Positions 1 to 7,722 are shown, numbered from the stretch's first letter. The stretch is DNA of 17,954 nt from Accumulibacter sp. (GCA_003538495.1 DPSD01000362.1:448-18401), one strand, 5' to 3'. The notes: generated from the sequence alone by a model not told the origin. Made by a program: numbers and translations.

Positions 1-1336
1 AGCGCCAGTCGTAAGCCAGCATGCGGTTGATCAGACTTGGCGCCCGGCACTCGCCCCAGGTCGCCTGCATGTGCTTCGACGGCTCGCCGAGGTCGATCCG
101 GGCCAGGAAATCGGCGTTGAGCACCTTTGCCGGATCGAGTTGCATGAGCAGGTTGAAACTCTGCAGCCGATCCGGCATCGGCACCCGCGAATGACGGACA
201 TAGCCGGTCGCCTGCCGCAGGCCGGGGATCCGGCGCAGCACGCTGTCGTCCGTGCACAGCGGCTCGATCAGTCGCCGCAGGCCTGGTGGCACGGCGTGGT
301 AATACTCGAACAGCCGCTGCGTCGCGTAGCGGGAATTGCCTCCGAACAGCTCGTCACCGCCGTCGCCGGCGAGCATCTTGGTGCAGCCGTCGGCCTGCGC
401 GATCCTGGCACAGTAGTACGCTGGCAGCGCCGACGAGTTGCCGAAGGGCTGGTCGTGATGCTGGGCCACGGCCGGGATGCTGTCCAGCAGGTCAGCCGGC
501 GTCACGTAGTACTCGTGGTGCTGGCAGCCGAAGTGCTTGGCGGCAATGCGCGCGTACTCCATTTCGTCATAACCCTCGGCGGCGAAGCCGATCGAGTAGG
601 CGGGTGTCGGCTGGCCGGTGACCTGGCCGAGCATGCCGGCCACGGTCGAGCTGTCGGTACCCCCGGACAGGAAGGCTCCGACGCGTTGGTGGCCGTCGAC
701 CTGCGCCGCGACGCCATCGAGAATCAGCTTGCGGAAGCGATCGCGGCTGGCCTCGAAGGGCAGCCGGTGCTGCTCGTCGAAGCGCAGCGGCCAGTGGCGG
801 ATTTCGCGAGCGCCTTGCCGGTCCACCAGCAGGGCATGCGCCGCTGGCAAGCGGCGGACACCGTCGAAGACGGTGCGTGGCGCCGGGATCATGTGAAAGT
901 ACAGGTAGTCGAAGATCGCTTGCGGATCCAGTTGGTCGCCGCGTCCCGGAACGCAGTCGGCACGATCGGAGAAGCTCAGCGCGGAGTCATCGGCGCGATA
1001 GCACAAGGTCTCGATCGCGAAGCGGTCGACGGCCAGGAAGACGCACTCGCGTCGCGCGTCGACGATCGCCAGCGCATACGAGCCGCCGATTCGGGCAGCT
1101 AGATCGGCGCCGTTCTTTTGCCAGGACGTGAGCAGGGCGGCGGCCGGCCCGGACGCGCGCAAGGCTCTTTGCTCGTCCGGGTCGTGGAAGCTGGGCGAGC
1201 CAAGGATCGCGCAGGCGGCAGTCGCGTCACGCGCAACGAGCGCGCTGCGCAAGCCAGGATCAGCGATCAGACCTGGCGCGGACGCGGGGTCCAGCAAGCG
1301 GGTCAGATCGACCTGGCCGGAAAGCTTGTCTTTCAT
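1..1336 (-). CDS. Asparagine-synthase-family amidotransferase, 3' end cut off by window edge
   Basis: Reading the minus strand from the ATG at 1336 gives an open frame of 445 codons that leaves the window without a stop. Residues about 1-190 resemble the class II glutamine amidotransferase fold. From about residue 200 the ATP-pyrophosphatase synthase domain begins, with the P-loop SGGTDSS at 224-230 and further on the motif LAGDGGDELFGG, both hallmarks of asparagine synthase (AsnB). The family makes amide bonds with ATP, using ammonia from glutamine. Here residue 2 is Lys (MKDKLSGQ), so the N-terminal nucleophile Cys2 needed for glutaminase activity is absent. It may use free ammonia or act on another substrate. 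AsnB-like proteins are common in exopolysaccharide and exosortase (PEP-CTERM) clusters, and the VanZ/O-antigen-ligase gene 184 bases upstream on the same strand fits that. There is no clear Shine-Dalgarno before the ATG, so the start is moderately sure. The family call is strong. Confidence 0.88.
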   Translation of the reverse strand, partial: MKDKLSGQVDLTRLLDPASAPGLIADPGLRSALVARDATAACAILGSPSFHDPDEQRALRASGPAAALLTSWQKNGADLAARIGGSYALAIVDARRECVFLAVDRFAIETLCYRADDSALSFSDRADCVPGRGDQLDPQAIFDYLYFHMIPAPRTVFDGVRRLPAAHALLVDRQGAREIRHWPLRFDEQHRLPFEASRDRFRKLILDGVAAQVDGHQRVGAFLSGGTDSSTVAGMLGQVTGQPTPAYSIGFAAEGYDEMEYARIAAKHFGCQHHEYYVTPADLLDSIPAVAQHHDQPFGNSSALPAYYCARIAQADGCTKMLAGDGGDELFGGNSRYATQRLFEYYHAVPPGLRRLIEPLCTDDSVLRRIPGLRQATGYVRHSRVPMPDRLQSFNLLMQLDPAKVLNADFLARIDLGEPSKHMQATWGECRAPSLINRMLAYDWR

Positions 1337-1520
1337 GGCGATATTTCGAATCGGTGGTGGTCCCGGGCTGGGTCGGTTGGGATGCCAGGCGGGGTCGGCC
1401 GCGAGGGGCGTATAGTCTCATAACGAAGCGCCTGATGGTAGGCAGCAGTGGCGACAACAGCCGCGCCAGGGCCGGTGCCGGCGGGCGATCGGTTCGAACG
1501 ACCGTGCTTGCCGACAGCGT

Positions 1521-4500
1521 TCATGCGCTCGCTAGCGGTCGGGGACGTCGCGGGCCACAGCCGACGCACGTCAGCAGCAATAACAGCAACAGGAATCTCG
1601 GCGCATCGATGATGGTGTCCACCGTCGTGATCACCAGGACGCCGAGCAGCGACCCCAGCGTCGCTCCGGCCAGGGGGTCACCCTTGAAGGCTTGCCGCGT
1701 CGTTCGCGTCAACCCCAGACCGAGCAGGGCCGCAAATGCCGCGAGGCCGAGCCAGCCCAGATCGAAGACGATCGCGACCGGCATGCTCCAGATGTGCCAT
1801 GGCATGTCCTGGTCGACGGCGAAGAACCATCGGTCCAGTCCGCGCGTGAAGTCGCCGTTGCCGCTGAGCTGTTCGCCATCAGCCGCCAGGAGCCGCACAT
1901 TATCGATATCGACGCTGGTGGCGCCGGTGTTGTAAAGCGACAGTTTCACCGGTCGTCGCGTCAGCCACGAGCCGCTGCCGACGTCGCCGCTGTCCAGTTG
2001 CAGTTGCTGCCGTTGCCAGGCAGCACTCCCGTGATCGATCGCCGCGGTCGCTGCCACGCAGCGTCCTGAAGTCAGCAGCAGTTTCTCGCACAGGGAGGCG
2101 GCAACGCCGCCTTCAGCCTGCGCGCTGCGGATATCCATTTGCAGTACGTAGGGACGGCCGGGCTCCACGGCGACGAACTGCTCGACGTACAGGGCCTGTC
2201 CCGAACCGAGTCGCAGGAAGGTGTTGCCGTTCTCGGCTTCCAGGCGGTACCGCCCGGCCTTTGCTTCGTTGCTTCGCCAGTAGTGGGTGTCCGGGAAGCG
2301 GCCGATCCCCATGCCGAACAGCTCGGTGAGCAGGCCGGAGTCACGCATCGCCAGAGCGTCGGCCCAATGCGCCTGGCGCATGGCCAGGTCCGGGGCGATT
2401 CTCGCGATGCGGTCCTGCGCGAAAGAACCACGGTAGATCGGCAGCGCGACGGCTATGGCCAGGACCAGCAACAGCAGCGGCGCTGCCCATGGATAGACCA
2501 TGGTGCCCTCCACGCGCGCCGCCTCGGCAGGGGCTGCCTCGGGTGCCGCCGATCGGGAACCTCTCCCGAAGCGGGTGGAGAATCGGCCACTGAATCGGTC
2601 ACCGTTCTCTCCCGCTCGCGCGAGTGCAGCCGTCAGGCAGGCGATGACCAGGGCCACGGCAAAGCCGGCATAACCGGCTCGCGAAAAAGTCACCGCGATG
2701 GCGTAGCTGGCACCCAGCAGCAGCAATCCCCCGGCCAGGCGCCCGGCCAGCGAGCGCGCCCGCACGGTGAGCACGACGGCGAAAGGCAAGGCAGCGGTCA
2801 GATAGGTTTCGATATCGGCGCCGCCGGTGTGCATTTGCGAGAAGGGGCCGGTGACCCGGTAGACGTCGGCGAAGTTCAACAAGCCGGGAAAGGCCGCTCG
2901 TTCCCAGACCACCACCGCAACCGTTCCAGCGAGCCCGATCACCATGCCCCGGGCAAACCAGCCGCGAATGTCCTGGCCACGGGCGCTGCAGCGGTGCATC
3001 AGGACGACCAGCAGCAGGGCCCACAGCGCACCCCGGGCGATGCGCAGCGCGTTGTACGGGCTGGCGTAGTTGTTGAAGCTGTTGGCGTCCGGCACCGCCA
3101 GCGGCCACATCCCGCGCAGCGTGCCGAGGGCCAGGGTCGCCCCGATCAGACACCACACAGCCGGACCGATCAGGCCGCGTCTGGAGCCGCCGGGGGCGGG
3201 TTCGACTCTGGCGAAAGCGATGATCAGACTGAAGATGATCAGGAAGTCGAATTCATCCAGGTAGAAGCGCCCGCTCCACGGCGCCAGATCGAACAGTGGA
3301 ATGGCCGCCGGGATGGCCGCCCAGAGCAGCTGCGGTTGCACCCAGAGCAGCGCCGCGTAGGCCAGCAGCAGCAGCCCGAGGAGCAGCGGATGAAACGGGA
3401 AGTCGACCACGATCCAGCCGGTCAGCGCCAGGGTCGCCGCCAGCGCCAGCGCCGGCCAGACCCCCAGCGGGCGACGGCCGGAGTTGATTGCCGAACTGGG
3501 CGCGCGGCTCTTTGGCCCGGTTTCGGCCATCCCCGCAGGCGCTGCTTCGACAGGCAGCAGCGACGCCTCGTGCAGGCGTCGCAGAAGTTTGCTAACCGCC
3601 CAGGCGGTGGTGGCGCCAATCAGGACATTGGACGGATCCGGATGCAGATCGGCGATGAACAGCTTGCTCGTTTCCACCGCGCTCGCGGTCAGTGCCGCGC
3701 TCCAGAAGGCCAGCGCCGGCGACCAGCGGCGCAGCCAAGCCAGCACGCCCAGGGGGGAATACATCAACGCCACCGAGGCCAGGCTCAGCAGGGCCACCTG
3801 CTCGCTGGTGTAGTAATGGTAGTAGAACGGCAGCAGGCGCGTTTCGGCCAGGGTCCGGGCGGCGAACGCCATGCCGTGCCACCGATGGTCGAACCAGCCA
3901 TTCACCGCCGCCAGGGCGAGCAGGTAAAGCGACCCCAGCGAGATCGTCAGGACCTTGTTGTGGGCGTGGGCGTGCAGCTCTGCGAGCTGCTTCCGGTCAG
4001 CCCACAGGCGGGCGCCTCCGTACATCCCGATGGCGCGGGTCAGCAGCGATGCGCCCTGGCTGACCGCCGAGAAGACGACGAACTGGCCGACTTCGATCAG
4101 CAGGCCGAGGAGCGCCCCGTACAGCACCGCGTGGCGCGTCGCCGGCAGCCGTCTGGCCACGTTCCAGCGGGCAAGGATAATGCCCAGGGGGACCACTGCC
4201 AGCGCTTCGGCTAACAGCTTGGCGGCCACGACGACCGTGCTCCGGTCGGTGCTCTGCGCCGACAGAAACCATCCCCAGGCATCGGAATCGACCTTGGCAG
4301 CGAGTTCCGCCGTCGACAGCAGAAAATCGAACGGGAAGAAGCTGAAGGCGACGTAGCCGATGGCGTAGGCCTGCAGAACACGACTCCCCAGCTGCCCCAG
4401 TTTTCCTGCCAGCGTGGCGAGCATCTCGCGGAACCATTCCGACCAATAGACGGCCAGGACGATGCCGAGAACGCTGCCGATGCACTCGGCGACGACGTCG

Positions 4501-4889
4501 TTGAGTGACACCGTGCGCGGCGGAAAGTACAACTGCGCAAACTCCACCGCCACGGCCAGCGCAAAACAGAAGAGCGTCGCACCGACCACTATCGGCAGCC
4601 GGGTCAGCAGCGTCCTTCTTTCCGCGAACAGGGCGACGGTCAGGAAGCCAACCGGGACGTAGAGTACGCCGTTGGACACCCAGTCGGCGCGTCGCTCGAT
4701 GCCCAGTTGCAGCATCGGGATCTGCTTGAAGGTGGCCCAGGCCTGATCGAGAGGCAGCGGCTGGAAGTCCAGGGGCACCAGGCTGCCATAGACGACGAAG
4801 GCGACGTAGGCGAGCCAGCCGAAAAGGTGGCGCTCCACCCCGGGGTCGCGAGCGTCGGCTGGGTGACTGATGGCTCTGGCGTGGGGCAT
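1521..4889 (-). CDS. Giant membrane protein: three VanZ-like modules fused to an O-antigen-ligase-like domain
   Basis: From the ATG at 4889 the product is 1122 residues. The open frame continues upstream to 5153, but that extension lacks membrane or domain character, so MPHARAISHP is preferred as the start. Residues about 17-130 form a VanZ-like module (NGVLYVPVGF, then EFAQLYFPP and LNDVVAECIGSVLG). Two further VanZ-like units follow at about 170-300 (LAEALAVVPLGI, EVGQFVVF) and 310-440 (ALMYSPLGVL, ETSKLFIADLHPDPSNVLIG). Residues about 480-820 are a string of membrane helices with the FSRAGYAGF segment typical of O-antigen ligase/polymerase (Wzy/WaaL-like) proteins. Residues about 865-1025 look like an extracytoplasmic beta-sandwich, and membrane helices close the protein. 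It probably acts at the inner membrane in polymerising or ligating a surface polysaccharide; VanZ modules have no settled biochemical role. The neighbouring AsnB-like gene supports this context. Confidence 0.85.
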   Translation of the reverse strand: MPHARAISHPADARDPGVERHLFGWLAYVAFVVYGSLVPLDFQPLPLDQAWATFKQIPMLQLGIERRADWVSNGVLYVPVGFLTVALFAERRTLLTRLPIVVGATLFCFALAVAVEFAQLYFPPRTVSLNDVVAECIGSVLGIVLAVYWSEWFREMLATLAGKLGQLGSRVLQAYAIGYVAFSFFPFDFLLSTAELAAKVDSDAWGWFLSAQSTDRSTVVVAAKLLAEALAVVPLGIILARWNVARRLPATRHAVLYGALLGLLIEVGQFVVFSAVSQGASLLTRAIGMYGGARLWADRKQLAELHAHAHNKVLTISLGSLYLLALAAVNGWFDHRWHGMAFAARTLAETRLLPFYYHYYTSEQVALLSLASVALMYSPLGVLAWLRRWSPALAFWSAALTASAVETSKLFIADLHPDPSNVLIGATTAWAVSKLLRRLHEASLLPVEAAPAGMAETGPKSRAPSSAINSGRRPLGVWPALALAATLALTGWIVVDFPFHPLLLGLLLLAYAALLWVQPQLLWAAIPAAIPLFDLAPWSGRFYLDEFDFLIIFSLIIAFARVEPAPGGSRRGLIGPAVWCLIGATLALGTLRGMWPLAVPDANSFNNYASPYNALRIARGALWALLLVVLMHRCSARGQDIRGWFARGMVIGLAGTVAVVVWERAAFPGLLNFADVYRVTGPFSQMHTGGADIETYLTAALPFAVVLTVRARSLAGRLAGGLLLLGASYAIAVTFSRAGYAGFAVALVIACLTAALARAGENGDRFSGRFSTRFGRGSRSAAPEAAPAEAARVEGTMVYPWAAPLLLLVLAIAVALPIYRGSFAQDRIARIAPDLAMRQAHWADALAMRDSGLLTELFGMGIGRFPDTHYWRSNEAKAGRYRLEAENGNTFLRLGSGQALYVEQFVAVEPGRPYVLQMDIRSAQAEGGVAASLCEKLLLTSGRCVAATAAIDHGSAAWQRQQLQLDSGDVGSGSWLTRRPVKLSLYNTGATSVDIDNVRLLAADGEQLSGNGDFTRGLDRWFFAVDQDMPWHIWSMPVAIVFDLGWLGLAAFAALLGLGLTRTTRQAFKGDPLAGATLGSLLGVLVITTVDTIIDAPRFLLLLLLLTCVGCGPRRPRPLASA

Positions 4890-5262
4890 GGGAACCCTAT
4901 TGTAAGAGAGCGGATGCCTCATCCAGCCCCATTCGCCGCTGCTCCCCGCGCTCCCGGCAAGCTCGCGTTCGAGACCCTGCAGATGCTCGGCGCGCTTGTG
5001 GTCAGGGCAACGACGCACGAATGGGTGGCGGGTGGCGATCGTCGGATTGCGGCCCGGAAGCGTCTCGCGCAGAGGAACGCGCGCAGCGCCTATTGACTGG
5101 CAGCGGCCCTTCTGAACGCCAGGCGTATCGGGCATGCCGGCTGCCGCACACAAGGCCGGCGGTCGCAGGAGCGCTGCTCAGCGCTTGTGAGCGGTGCAAA
5201 GGCAGCTGGAAATCTCTTGCCAAAGGCCACGTATCAGCCCACGGCCGCTCGCCATAGGGGTG
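4890..5262. other. Non-coding stretch between two minus-strand genes
   Basis: About 370 bases with no convincing gene. It should carry the promoter of the VanZ/ligase gene. A TACAAT hexamer on the minus strand (4899-4904) is only about 9 bases from the start codon and has no good -35 partner, so it is a weak candidate. A short hairpin, AGCGCT-GCTC-AGCGCT (5170-5185), lies downstream of the secreted-protein gene but has no T-tract. I see no repeats or mobile-element ends. Confidence 0.4.
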
Positions 5263-5658
5263 CTAACAGCCCGTCTGCCCCAGCTTTCGCGTGAATGTGA
5301 ACTCGCCGTTGCTGCCGCAGAAGGAATAGGTGCCGTTTTCGTTGTCCTTGACCCGGTACGGGTAAGGACCACCACCAGGGCCGTAGAGATAGGTGATTTC
5401 GTTGCCTCTGATCGCCCACTCGCCGACCTTGGAGGTCGAGCTACCGCCGTTCTTGAAATCCCAGAGCTGACTGCCGCCCCGGTGCTGTTCTTGCCACTGA
5501 CACCCGGCGCCGCTGCAGTACGCGGGGGAGCACACGGTGTTACCGGCAAGCAAGGTGTTCAGCGGTCCATTGCCCAGGTACGGTTCGCTGCACGCAGCCA
5601 GTGCTTCCCCGGAAATGCTGGCCAACAAGATCACGCTTGTAAGCATTGCACGCTTCAT
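5263..5658 (-). CDS. Small secreted six-cysteine protein, function unknown
   Basis: The product is 131 residues. It opens with a clear signal peptide (MKRAMLTSVILLASISGEALA, with cleavage likely before Ala22-Cys23). The mature part of about 110 residues has six cysteines at 23, 43, 48, 53, 114 and 131, which could make three disulfides after export. It contains WQEQHRGGSQLWDFKNG and Gly/Tyr-rich beta-type sequence. I recall similar small 'conserved hypothetical' exported proteins in proteobacteria (start resembling CS..Y.GN..LN.LL.GNTVC) but no known function. The start is fixed by GGGAGAAG (5664-5671) five bases before the ATG and by the signal peptide; an upstream in-frame ATG at 5739 would spoil both. 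It has its own promoter candidate and points away from the activator gene. It is not obviously part of either flanking cluster. Confidence 0.82.
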   Translation of the reverse strand: MKRAMLTSVILLASISGEALAACSEPYLGNGPLNTLLAGNTVCSPAYCSGAGCQWQEQHRGGSQLWDFKNGGSSTSKVGEWAIRGNEITYLYGPGGGPYPYRVKDNENGTYSFCGSNGEFTFTRKLGQTGC

Positions 5659-5763
5659 GACTGCTTCTCCCAAAAGTATGGTTAACCCGTTCGGTGCCAC
5701 TTTGCCGCCCAGCGAAGGTGCCGCCTGGCGCAACGCCAAAGTGAACCAAGCAAATTCTGAGCC

Positions 5764-5769
5764 ATTATA
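5764..5769 (-). promoter_or_regulatory. Likely -10 box of the secreted-protein gene
   Basis: A perfect TATAAT on the minus strand lies about 105 bases before the start codon at 5658. At 17-base spacing the -35 position reads TTCCTG, a weak match. A second A/T hexamer (TATATT) lies just upstream. The area is the most AT-rich short patch in the window, which fits a sigma-70 promoter. Confidence 0.45.
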
Positions 5770-6138
5770 TTCTTGTGCTGAAGAATCAGGAATATACCTG
5801 GCGCTGGCGACTGCTCCGTGTGGTCAGTGTAAAGTTTCCCGACAAAACGGGGCGATGACGGAAGTGGCGGGAAAGGGTCGCCGCCTTCTCGTACTAGGGC
5901 GGTACGAGCGGCAGACGCCATCGCGGCTTCAGCAAAAATCCCGGTTGCCGACCCCGTCACTGCGGGCGAGCAGGGTCAATCGGCGATCTGGTGCCGATAA
6001 CTGCCGGGAAGCGGCCTTCCTGGCGAGCTGCGGCATTCATAGATTTGAGTGGACGCTGCCCCGGATGGTCTGCTAAGTTTGTTTGCCGAACTTCAATAAA
6101 TCTGGCGCTTACGCAGGCAACGCGATGGGGGACAGACG
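5770..6138. other. Intergenic region before the sigma-54 activator gene
   Basis: About 370 bases between divergent transcription units. It must hold the promoter of the activator gene. The stretch 6070-6110 is AT-richer (TTTGTTTGCC, AATAAA), but I cannot assign a confident -35/-10 pair, and I found no -24/-12 site here. GGGTC occurs twice (near 5875 and 5972) and GACCC once (near 5950), without the tight inverted spacing seen at 7640-7791. No gene is supported. Confidence 0.4.
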
Positions 6139-7134
6139 ATGGGCAAGCTGCCTTTACTGAATGGTTTCATCGGGGAATCGACTGCTTTCCGGGATATGCT
6201 GGCAATTCTCGCCCGCGTTGCGCGCTACGACACCACCGTCCTGATCAGTGGCGAGACAGGCAGTGGCAAGGAAATGGCTGCGCGGGCCATCCACTACCAG
6301 GGGCAACGTCGAGACCGACCGTTCATTCCCGTCAATTGCGGTGCTTTGCCCGACCATCTGGTTGAAAACGAACTCTTCGGCCACGCCAGAGGTGCCTACA
6401 CCGACGCCCGTGAAAGCCAGCTCGGTCTGATCGCGCAGGCCGAGGGCGGAAGTCTGTTCCTCGATGAAGTGGACGCGCTGACCGCGAAGGCGCAGGTCAG
6501 TCTGCTGCGCTTTCTGCAGGATGGCCAGTACCGCCGGCTCGGCAGCAGCCTTGTCGAAACGGCCGATGTACGCGTTGTCGCGGCGTGCAACAGCGATCTC
6601 TCGCAGGCCGTCAATCGGCAGGAGTTTCGCGCTGACTTGTACTATCGCCTGACGGCCATGGAGCTGCACGTTCCGCCCCTGCGCGCGCGCGAGAACGACG
6701 CGGTCCTGCTGGCGCGCCACGTGGTCGCCGAAGCCGCCAGCCAGTACCAGCTGGCGGTCAAGGATCTGCACCCGGACACCGTGCACTGGCTGCTCGCCTA
6801 CGGCTGGCCGGGCAACGTTCGCGAACTGCAAAACCGCATTCAGCGCGAGTTTCTGCTCTGCGACGGGCCCGATATCCTGGTCCGCGAGATCGCCCCCGAC
6901 AGCGACCGCCGACACCGGGCTGACCGCCGCATTGCCTGCCCGGCGACGCTCAATTTCAACGAAGCCAAGCAACAGGTGCTGCACGCTTTCGAGCGTGGAC
7001 AGCTGCTGCGCCTGATGTCGGAAAGCGCCGGCAATGTCTCCGGCGCCGCCCGCCTGGCGGGCAAGGAGCGGCGCGCACTGGGCAAGTTGCTCAAGAAGCA
7101 CGGGATCGAGCCGGAGCAGTTCCGGCGCTCCTGA
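6139..7134 (+). CDS. Sigma-54-dependent transcriptional activator without sensory domain
   Basis: The product is 331 residues and consists almost entirely of a bacterial enhancer-binding AAA+ domain plus a DNA-binding tail. Visible motifs are Walker A GETGSGKE (38-45), loop-1 motif GAYTDA (85-90) in place of the usual GAFTGA that contacts sigma-54, Walker B GGSLFLDE (103-110), the arginine-finger region FRADLYYRL (163-171) and sensor II GWPGNVREL (222-230). A Fis-type helix-turn-helix occupies about 283-325. There is no receiver, GAF or PAS domain; the AAA+ domain starts almost at residue 1, as in PspF, so control must come from abundance or a partner protein. A strong GGGGGA lies just before the ATG. 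The gene is co-directional with an 89-residue winged-helix-like gene and a contractile injection operon that has a consensus sigma-54 promoter, so it is the obvious candidate activator (inference). Confidence 0.93.
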   Translation: MGKLPLLNGFIGESTAFRDMLAILARVARYDTTVLISGETGSGKEMAARAIHYQGQRRDRPFIPVNCGALPDHLVENELFGHARGAYTDARESQLGLIAQAEGGSLFLDEVDALTAKAQVSLLRFLQDGQYRRLGSSLVETADVRVVAACNSDLSQAVNRQEFRADLYYRLTAMELHVPPLRARENDAVLLARHVVAEAASQYQLAVKDLHPDTVHWLLAYGWPGNVRELQNRIQREFLLCDGPDILVREIAPDSDRRHRADRRIACPATLNFNEAKQQVLHAFERGQLLRLMSESAGNVSGAARLAGKERRALGKLLKKHGIEPEQFRRS

Positions 7135-7255
7135 AACCCGGCGCACGCGTCGCTGCTCCAGGCGACCCTCCGGACCGCTCCCCGGCGGCCGGCGCGCTGC
7201 TGCCGTAGCAAGGTTCTTCCCGATCCGCAGCCCCTGTCCCGACGCTGAACCCGCA

Positions 7256-7271
7256 TAGCACGATCATTGCT
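7256..7271 (+). promoter_or_regulatory. Near-consensus sigma-54 (-24/-12) site before the winged-helix gene
   Basis: The site reads TAGCACG-ATCA-TTGCT against the consensus TGGCACG-N4-TTGCW, with exactly the right 10-base gap between the -24 and -12 dinucleotides. The only mismatch is A for the first G of the conserved -24 GG, which should weaken it. Predicted transcription start is about 7282, leaving a leader of about 25 bases that just holds the ribosome-binding site of the gene at 7307. Confidence 0.5.
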
Positions 7272-7293
7272 TGCGTTTTCGTGTCGTCTCAGC

Positions 7294-7303
7294 AAGGGGG
7301 GAG
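7294..7303 (+). promoter_or_regulatory. Strong ribosome-binding site that fixes the start at 7307
   Basis: AAGGGGGGAG ends three bases before ATG 7307, with its core at workable spacing. This favours the 89-residue reading over the longer frame opening at 7271, which would start inside the -12 element of the sigma-54-like site. Confidence 0.6.
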
Positions 7304-7306
7304 CCC

Positions 7307-7576
7307 ATGGAAGCGCAGCCACGCCTTACCGAGCTGGTAGACGCGCTCCTGCGTTACCTGCACCGCCATCCCGACGCTGCCGACACCGTCGACGGCATCT
7401 GCGAGTGGTGGCTGCCCCGCCACTGGCGCGTCGATCGGCAAAAGGTCGAAGCGGCGCTTGAGCGCATGGAGGCGCAGGGGCTGGTACGGCGTCGCGAGAA
7501 CGCCGACCGGCACGTCCTCTTTTCGCGCGCGGAGAGCTCCGAGAACTGCTCCGAGCGCTCTTCTGGTCAGGGCTAG
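7307..7576 (+). CDS. Small winged-helix-like protein, possible regulator of the injection-system operon
   Basis: The product is 89 residues and soluble. Residues about 5-22 form a helix (LTELVDALLRYLHRHP). They are followed by VDGICEWWLP and a second helical unit, RQKVEAALERMEAQGLVRRR (43-62), then a short strand-like RHVLFSR. The layout of helix, helix, 'LxxLxxxGLVRRR' and beta wing is that of winged-helix DNA-binding folds. The last 15 residues are polar and probably disordered. I do not recognise a named family. It sits 172 bases after the sigma-54 activator gene and about 400 bases before the eCIS operon, both on the same strand. A role in controlling that operon or the activator is plausible but inferred from position only. 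Confidence 0.7.
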   Translation: MEAQPRLTELVDALLRYLHRHPDAADTVDGICEWWLPRHWRVDRQKVEAALERMEAQGLVRRRENADRHVLFSRAESSENCSERSSGQG

Positions 7577-7639
7577 GGCGATTTGCAGGCCGGCGCGGGC
7601 CGCCAGGGCCGATCGGCGGCGGTTCCGCACGCGAGGGGT

Positions 7640-7664
7640 GGGTCCTTGCCGACCCGCCCGGGTC
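7640..7664. repeat. Cluster of GGGTC/GACCC half sites
   Basis: GGGTC (7640-7644), six bases, GACCC (7651-7655), four bases, GGGTC (7660-7664). A second GGGTC-N6-GACCC lies at 7776-7791, with centres 136 bases apart, close to 13 helical turns. They flank the 21-bp palindrome and could be binding half sites, but short GC-rich inverted motifs arise easily by chance in this DNA. Confidence 0.3.
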
Positions 7665-7701
7665 GAAGCTACCCCAGTTCCGCCAGCTGGCGCGGGGAAT
7701 C

Positions 7702-7722
7702 CCTGCAGGACTGTCCTGCAGG
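7702..7722. promoter_or_regulatory. Perfect 21-bp palindrome, candidate activator-binding site
   Basis: The left arm CCTGCAGGAC (7702-7711), one central T and the right arm GTCCTGCAGG (7713-7722) are perfect inverted copies. The centre is about 154 bases upstream of the -24 element, within the usual range for enhancer sites of sigma-54 activators, which bind as dimers through a Fis-type helix-turn-helix. A one-base loop and no T-tract argue against a terminator. A shorter palindrome, CGCCAGCTGGCG, lies ten bases upstream (7681-7692). Confidence 0.5.

Noticed and set aside
71..1102. 343-codon plus-strand open frame at the left edge
   Set aside because: It is antisense to the asparagine-synthase-like gene, whose minus-strand frame has the SGGTDSS and GDGGDE motifs.
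1485..1510. GGTTCGAAC, resembling a tRNA T-loop
   Set aside because: The flanking bases do not form a 5-bp T-stem on either strand, and no acceptor or anticodon arm could be found.
2139..4214. 691-codon open frame on the plus strand
   Set aside because: It lies wholly antisense to the VanZ/ligase gene. Its product is Gln/Arg/Gly-rich with no domains, as expected from GC-rich third-position bias.
4890..5153. 88-residue N-terminal extension of the VanZ/ligase protein
   Set aside because: It is Arg/Pro-rich with no membrane or domain character, and family-like sequence begins just after ATG 4889.
5170..5185. AGCGCT-GCTC-AGCGCT hairpin as a terminator of the secreted-protein gene
   Set aside because: The stem is only 6 bp and no T-run follows on the minus strand.
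6154..7146. 330-codon antisense open frame over the activator gene
   Set aside because: The activator on the plus strand has all AAA+ motifs; the antisense product has none.
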